Positions 6,323-7,769 of a DNA stretch of 7,769 nt are shown piece by piece. Under the pieces are notes generated by a model that had not been told where the DNA came from, made no database searches, and was given only the letters and a program-made list of their open reading frames with translations. This DNA is from JAVBUY01 sp031552735 (GTDB taxonomy: Bacteria > Bacillota > Clostridia > Christensenellales > Aristaeellaceae). Position numbers and translations under genes: made by a program. The DNA lies in the NCBI GenBank assembly GCA_031552735.1, contig JAVBMF010000016.1:1-7769 (forward strand), given 5' to 3'. How positions within the stretch are numbered: position 1 is the stretch's first letter; every line of letters starts with the position of its first letter.

Positions 6323-7219
6323 ATGCGGGTGCTGGCGGTGGACATTGGTGGAACGCACGTGAAGTACAGCCAGGTGGACGACCGGGGAACGCTGACCGGT
6401 CAGGGACAGTTGGATACGTGCGCGCGCGAGGGCGGCGAGGCGCTGGCGACCCGGCTGGAAGCGTTTTGTGCGCGCGCCTGTGCCGAAGCGCAGGGGCTGT
6501 CGGGCATCGCCATCAGCGCCTCGGGGCAGGTGTCGCCGCAAGACGGCAGCATTCGCTATGCCACCGACAACATTCCCGGATGGACCGGCATCCAGTTAAA
6601 AGCGCGCATCGCGGAGGCTTGCGGTCTGCCCTGTCACGTGGAAAACGATGTGAACGCCGCGCTGCTGGGCGAGGCGTGGCTGGGCGCGGCGCGCGGCGCA
6701 CAGGCAGCGTTCATGCTGACGCTGGGCACCGGCATTGGCGGCGCGGCGCTGCTGAATGGCAAGCTGCTGCTGGGAAAGCATGGCGCGGCGGCGGAAATCG
6801 GGCACATGCAGCGCGATCCACACGGCCCGGTGTGCACCTGCGGGCAGCGCGGCTGCTACGAGCAGTACGCCGCCACAGCGGCGCTGGAACGGCGCATGCG
6901 CGTGGAGTTGCCGGAACTGGACGGCATCCCGGCGCTATTCGCGCATGCCGGGCGGGACGCGCGCTCGGCCAAGCTGCTGGACGATTGGCTAGATGAGGTT
7001 GCCTGGGGTGTCGCCGCGATGCTGCTGACCTTTGACCCCGATGTGGTGGTGGTGGGCGGCGGCGTCAGCGCGCAGGGCGAGCGCATCAGCGCGCCTTTGC
7101 AGCGCCTTGCGCACGCACGGGTCATGCCTTCTTTCCGTGATTCGCGCATCGTATGCGCGCAGTTGGGCGGCAACGCCGGCATGCTCGGCGCTGCGCACGC
7201 GTTTTTCCATCGCGGATGA
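6323..7219 (+). CDS. ROK-family sugar kinase, possible N-acetylmannosamine kinase
   Basis: A cytoplasmic ATP-dependent sugar kinase (298 aa, full length for the short, non-regulator ROK proteins). Seen: phosphate-binding DIGGTHVK at 7-14, ENDVN at 107-111 with Asp109 as the catalytic base, LGTGIGG at 134-140, EIGHM at 158-162, and the zinc motif CTCGQRGCYE at 171-180. His161, Cys171, Cys173 and Cys178 are the expected zinc ligands. GGNAGMLGAA near the C-terminus is the family's closing motif. There is no N-terminal helix-turn-helix, so it is a kinase and not a ROK repressor. The ATG at 6323 follows TAAGGAGG (6307-6314) by 8 nt, and the gene starts 21 bp after the oxidoreductase. It is the last gene before the terminator. 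In a sialate route it would make ManNAc-6-phosphate (NanK role). Glucokinase, or a kinase for another hexose or amino sugar, cannot be excluded from sequence motifs. Confidence 0.9.
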   Translation: MRVLAVDIGGTHVKYSQVDDRGTLTGQGQLDTCAREGGEALATRLEAFCARACAEAQGLSGIAISASGQVSPQDGSIRYATDNIPGWTGIQLKARIAEACGLPCHVENDVNAALLGEAWLGAARGAQAAFMLTLGTGIGGAALLNGKLLLGKHGAAAEIGHMQRDPHGPVCTCGQRGCYEQYAATAALERRMRVELPELDGIPALFAHAGRDARSAKLLDDWLDEVAWGVAAMLLTFDPDVVVVGGGVSAQGERISAPLQRLAHARVMPSFRDSRIVCAQLGGNAGMLGAAHAFFHRG

Positions 7220-7282
7220 CGGCGAGGCGAAGGGAAAAGGCCGATCCGTATCCGCGTGAATCGGCTCGTTCCGATGGACCCC

Positions 7283-7310
7283 AAAACACTGGCTTAGCCG
7301 GTGTTTTTTT
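7283..7310 (+). terminator. Rho-independent terminator after the ROK kinase gene
   Basis: The left arm AAAACACTGGC (7283-7293) pairs with GCCGGTGTTTT (7297-7307) across a 3-nt TTA loop. The 11-bp stem contains one T-G wobble and is followed directly by a run of seven T (7304-7310, partly inside the stem). It ends the cluster 63 nt after the kinase stop codon and isolates it from the TRAP gene. The A-run on the 5' side means it may also work weakly in the other direction, but no minus-strand gene is present to need it. Confidence 0.9.
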
Positions 7311-7380
7311 GTGCGAATCAAAATTCGTGTCGAACGCTGGCGCAAGCTGGTTTTTACCACGCTCCGTTTTGGATGAACTG

Positions 7381-7403
7381 CACAAAATCCAACGTTCTTT
7401 GTG
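7381..7403. repeat. Inverted repeat CACAAA-N11-TTTGTG upstream of the -35 box
   Basis: Two perfect 6-bp arms (7381-7386 and 7398-7403) are separated by 11 bp and end 10 bp before the -35 hexamer. The spacing is about two helical turns centre to centre, as expected of a dimeric regulator site. It could be an activator or second operator site for the TRAP unit. The arms are short and chance occurrence is possible. Confidence 0.3.
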
Positions 7404-7413
7404 GTGACGGGTA

Positions 7414-7442
7414 TTGACAAGGGCTTTTATCCATGGTATCAT
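7414..7442 (+). promoter_or_regulatory. Sigma-70/sigma-A-type promoter for the TRAP binding-protein gene
   Basis: A perfect -35 TTGACA (7414-7419), an optimal 17-bp spacer, and a -10 TATCAT (7437-7442, five of six consensus bases). TG at 7434-7435 one base before the -10 adds an extended -10 element. Transcription should begin near 7449-7450, giving an untranslated leader of about 80 nt. So strong a promoter would need repression, which fits the palindrome immediately downstream. Confidence 0.88.
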
Positions 7443-7443
7443 G

Positions 7444-7480
7444 ATTTCAATAAGTAATTGTTAATTTCAGATATTGAAAT
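7444..7480. promoter_or_regulatory. Operator-like palindrome at the transcription start
   Basis: Three copies of one 6-bp half-site are present: ATTTCA at 7444-7449, ATTTCA at 7464-7469 and its reverse complement TGAAAT at 7475-7480. The last two form a symmetric 17-bp site with a 5-bp centre. The outer pair extends to a perfect 9-bp inverted repeat, ATTTCAATA and TATTGAAAT. The two forward copies are 20 bp apart, about two helical turns, so they face the same side of the helix. The element covers the predicted start site, directly after the -10 box, where a bound repressor would block initiation. No regulator gene is in the window. Pairing of the outer arms in RNA (19-nt loop) is also possible, but the AT-rich stem would be weak. 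Confidence 0.6.
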
Positions 7481-7516
7481 TGGCAAGCACCACGGGACCA
7501 ATCTATCCATTTTGAC

Positions 7517-7523
7517 AGGAGGG
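7517..7523 (+). promoter_or_regulatory. Ribosome binding site AGGAGGG for the TRAP binding-protein gene
   Basis: AGGAGGG lies 6 nt before the ATG at 7530. It is a strong, well-spaced site that fixes the start of a gene whose 3' end lies outside the window. Confidence 0.85.
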
Positions 7524-7529
7524 TATCCC

Positions 7530-7769
7530 ATGAAAAAGCTCGTAGTTCTGGCGCTGGTTCTCTGTATGGTGGCGTCGATGACCACCGTGGCGATGGCTGC
7601 CGATCAAAAGGTAACCATGAAAGTCGGTACCATTGAGAACGTCAACAACCTGGGCGCGAAAGCGGTCGACAAGTTCGCGGAGCTGATGAAGGAGCGCACC
7701 AACGGCAACTTCATCATCGAAACCTACCATGCCTCGCAGTTGGGCGACGCGATGGCGCAGCTCGACCAG
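7530..7769 (+). CDS. dctP: TRAP transporter solute-binding protein, DctP family (3' end cut off by the window)
   Basis: This is the extracytoplasmic receptor that hands an organic or sugar acid to a TRAP (DctQM-type) sodium-coupled importer. Only 80 codons are present; the family is about 320-340 aa. Residues 1-24 are a Sec signal peptide: two lysines, a hydrophobic core, and a cleavage site after AMA or AMAA. Cys12 is not in a lipobox (the residue before it is Leu), so the protein should be free in a periplasm. That argues for a two-membrane cell. The mature start VTMKVGTIEN, the helix with FAELMKERTNG, and YHASQLGD match the first lobe of DctP/SiaP proteins. The Arg that binds the ligand carboxylate lies beyond the window, so the ligand is unknown. 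Sialic acid is attractive given the neighbouring lyase, since SiaP belongs to this family, but many dicarboxylate and sugar-acid TRAP systems share these features. It has its own promoter and probable operator. Confidence 0.88.
   Translation, partial: MKKLVVLALVLCMVASMTTVAMAADQKVTMKVGTIENVNNLGAKAVDKFAELMKERTNGNFIIETYHASQLGDAMAQLDQ

Larger units (their letters stand above)
7220..7529 (+). other. Intergenic control region between the catabolic operon and the TRAP gene
   Basis: No credible gene lies in these 310 bases; short open frames across it lack ribosome sites and resemble nothing recognisable. It holds a small inverted repeat GCCGAT/ATCGGC (7240-7245 and 7260-7265), the intrinsic terminator, about 70 bases with no clear signal (7311-7380), an inverted repeat CACAAA/TTTGTG (7381-7403), a strong promoter (7414-7442), an operator-like palindrome (7444-7480) and a ribosome site (7517-7523). 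The stretch from about 7430 to 7480 is clearly AT-richer than the coding DNA. Confidence 0.8.

Noticed and set aside
5207..6541. Open frame of 444 codons on the minus strand opposite the Gfo/Idh/MocA gene
   Set aside because: An antisense shadow of GC-rich coding DNA with low-complexity composition and no recognisable domain.
7240..7265. GCCGAT/ATCGGC inverted repeat as a first terminator
   Set aside because: Only a 6-bp stem with a 14-nt loop and no following T run. The real terminator is at 7283-7310.
7314..7327. CGAAT-CAAA-ATTCG hairpin as a regulatory site
   Set aside because: A 5-bp arm in AT-rich spacer DNA is expected by chance and it is far from the promoter.
7410..7527. Three GGTAT(C/T) words (7410, 7435, 7522) resembling the GGTATA units bound by E. 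coli NanR
   Set aside because: NanR sites are closely spaced tandem repeats. These copies are 25 and 87 bp apart, overlap the -35, the -10 and the ribosome site, and none is an exact GGTATA.
1..7769. CRISPR array, tRNA or rRNA genes, transposase or attachment sites
   Set aside because: No regularly spaced repeats, no tRNA-like cloverleaf or rRNA sequence, and no transposase or integrase motifs were seen on either strand.

Overview
The window is one tightly packed plus-strand gene cluster followed by the start of a second transcription unit. The DNA is GC-rich. From about position 690 onward the genes share one style: CTG-dominated leucine codons, clear GGAGG-type ribosome sites, and an AT-rich promoter region ahead of the last gene. 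The last gene encodes a secreted binding protein with a Sec signal but no lipobox, which hints at a two-membrane anaerobe (for example Synergistota-like or another diderm). That placement is an inference and is weak. Positions 1-675 look different: leucine CTC and CTG are equally used and every isoleucine codon is ATC, as in high-GC Actinobacteria. The join lies at 673-690, between two genes that normally belong to one operon, so it is either a horizontal replacement or an assembly chimera.

Layout: 1-675 is the 3' part of a DppC/OppC-type ABC permease. 689-1696 and 1689-2708 encode the two ATPases (DppD- and DppF-type) of a peptide/opine/nickel-family importer. 2713-3639 encodes an aldolase of the N-acetylneuraminate lyase (NanA) type. 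3651-5297 encodes a soluble flavoprotein of the fumarate reductase/L-aspartate oxidase superfamily with an altered active site. 5294-6301 encodes a Gfo/Idh/MocA NAD(P)-dependent oxidoreductase, and 6323-7219 a ROK-family sugar kinase. A strong intrinsic terminator (7283-7310) closes this unit. After it come a near-consensus promoter (7414-7442) with a palindromic operator-like site at the predicted transcription start (7444-7480), and the first 80 codons of a TRAP-transporter solute-binding protein (7530 to the window end).

Working model (inference): the cluster imports and degrades an acidic amino sugar, most simply sialic acid or a derivative. Uptake would be by the ABC system and/or the TRAP system. 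The Gfo/Idh/MocA enzyme and the flavoprotein would carry out redox steps on the sugar or a modified form. The lyase would split off pyruvate, and the ROK kinase would phosphorylate the released N-acetylmannosamine-like sugar. The epimerase (NanE) and NagA/NagB steps are not in the window. The flavoprotein is not part of known sialate pathways and is the most likely source of new biochemistry here.
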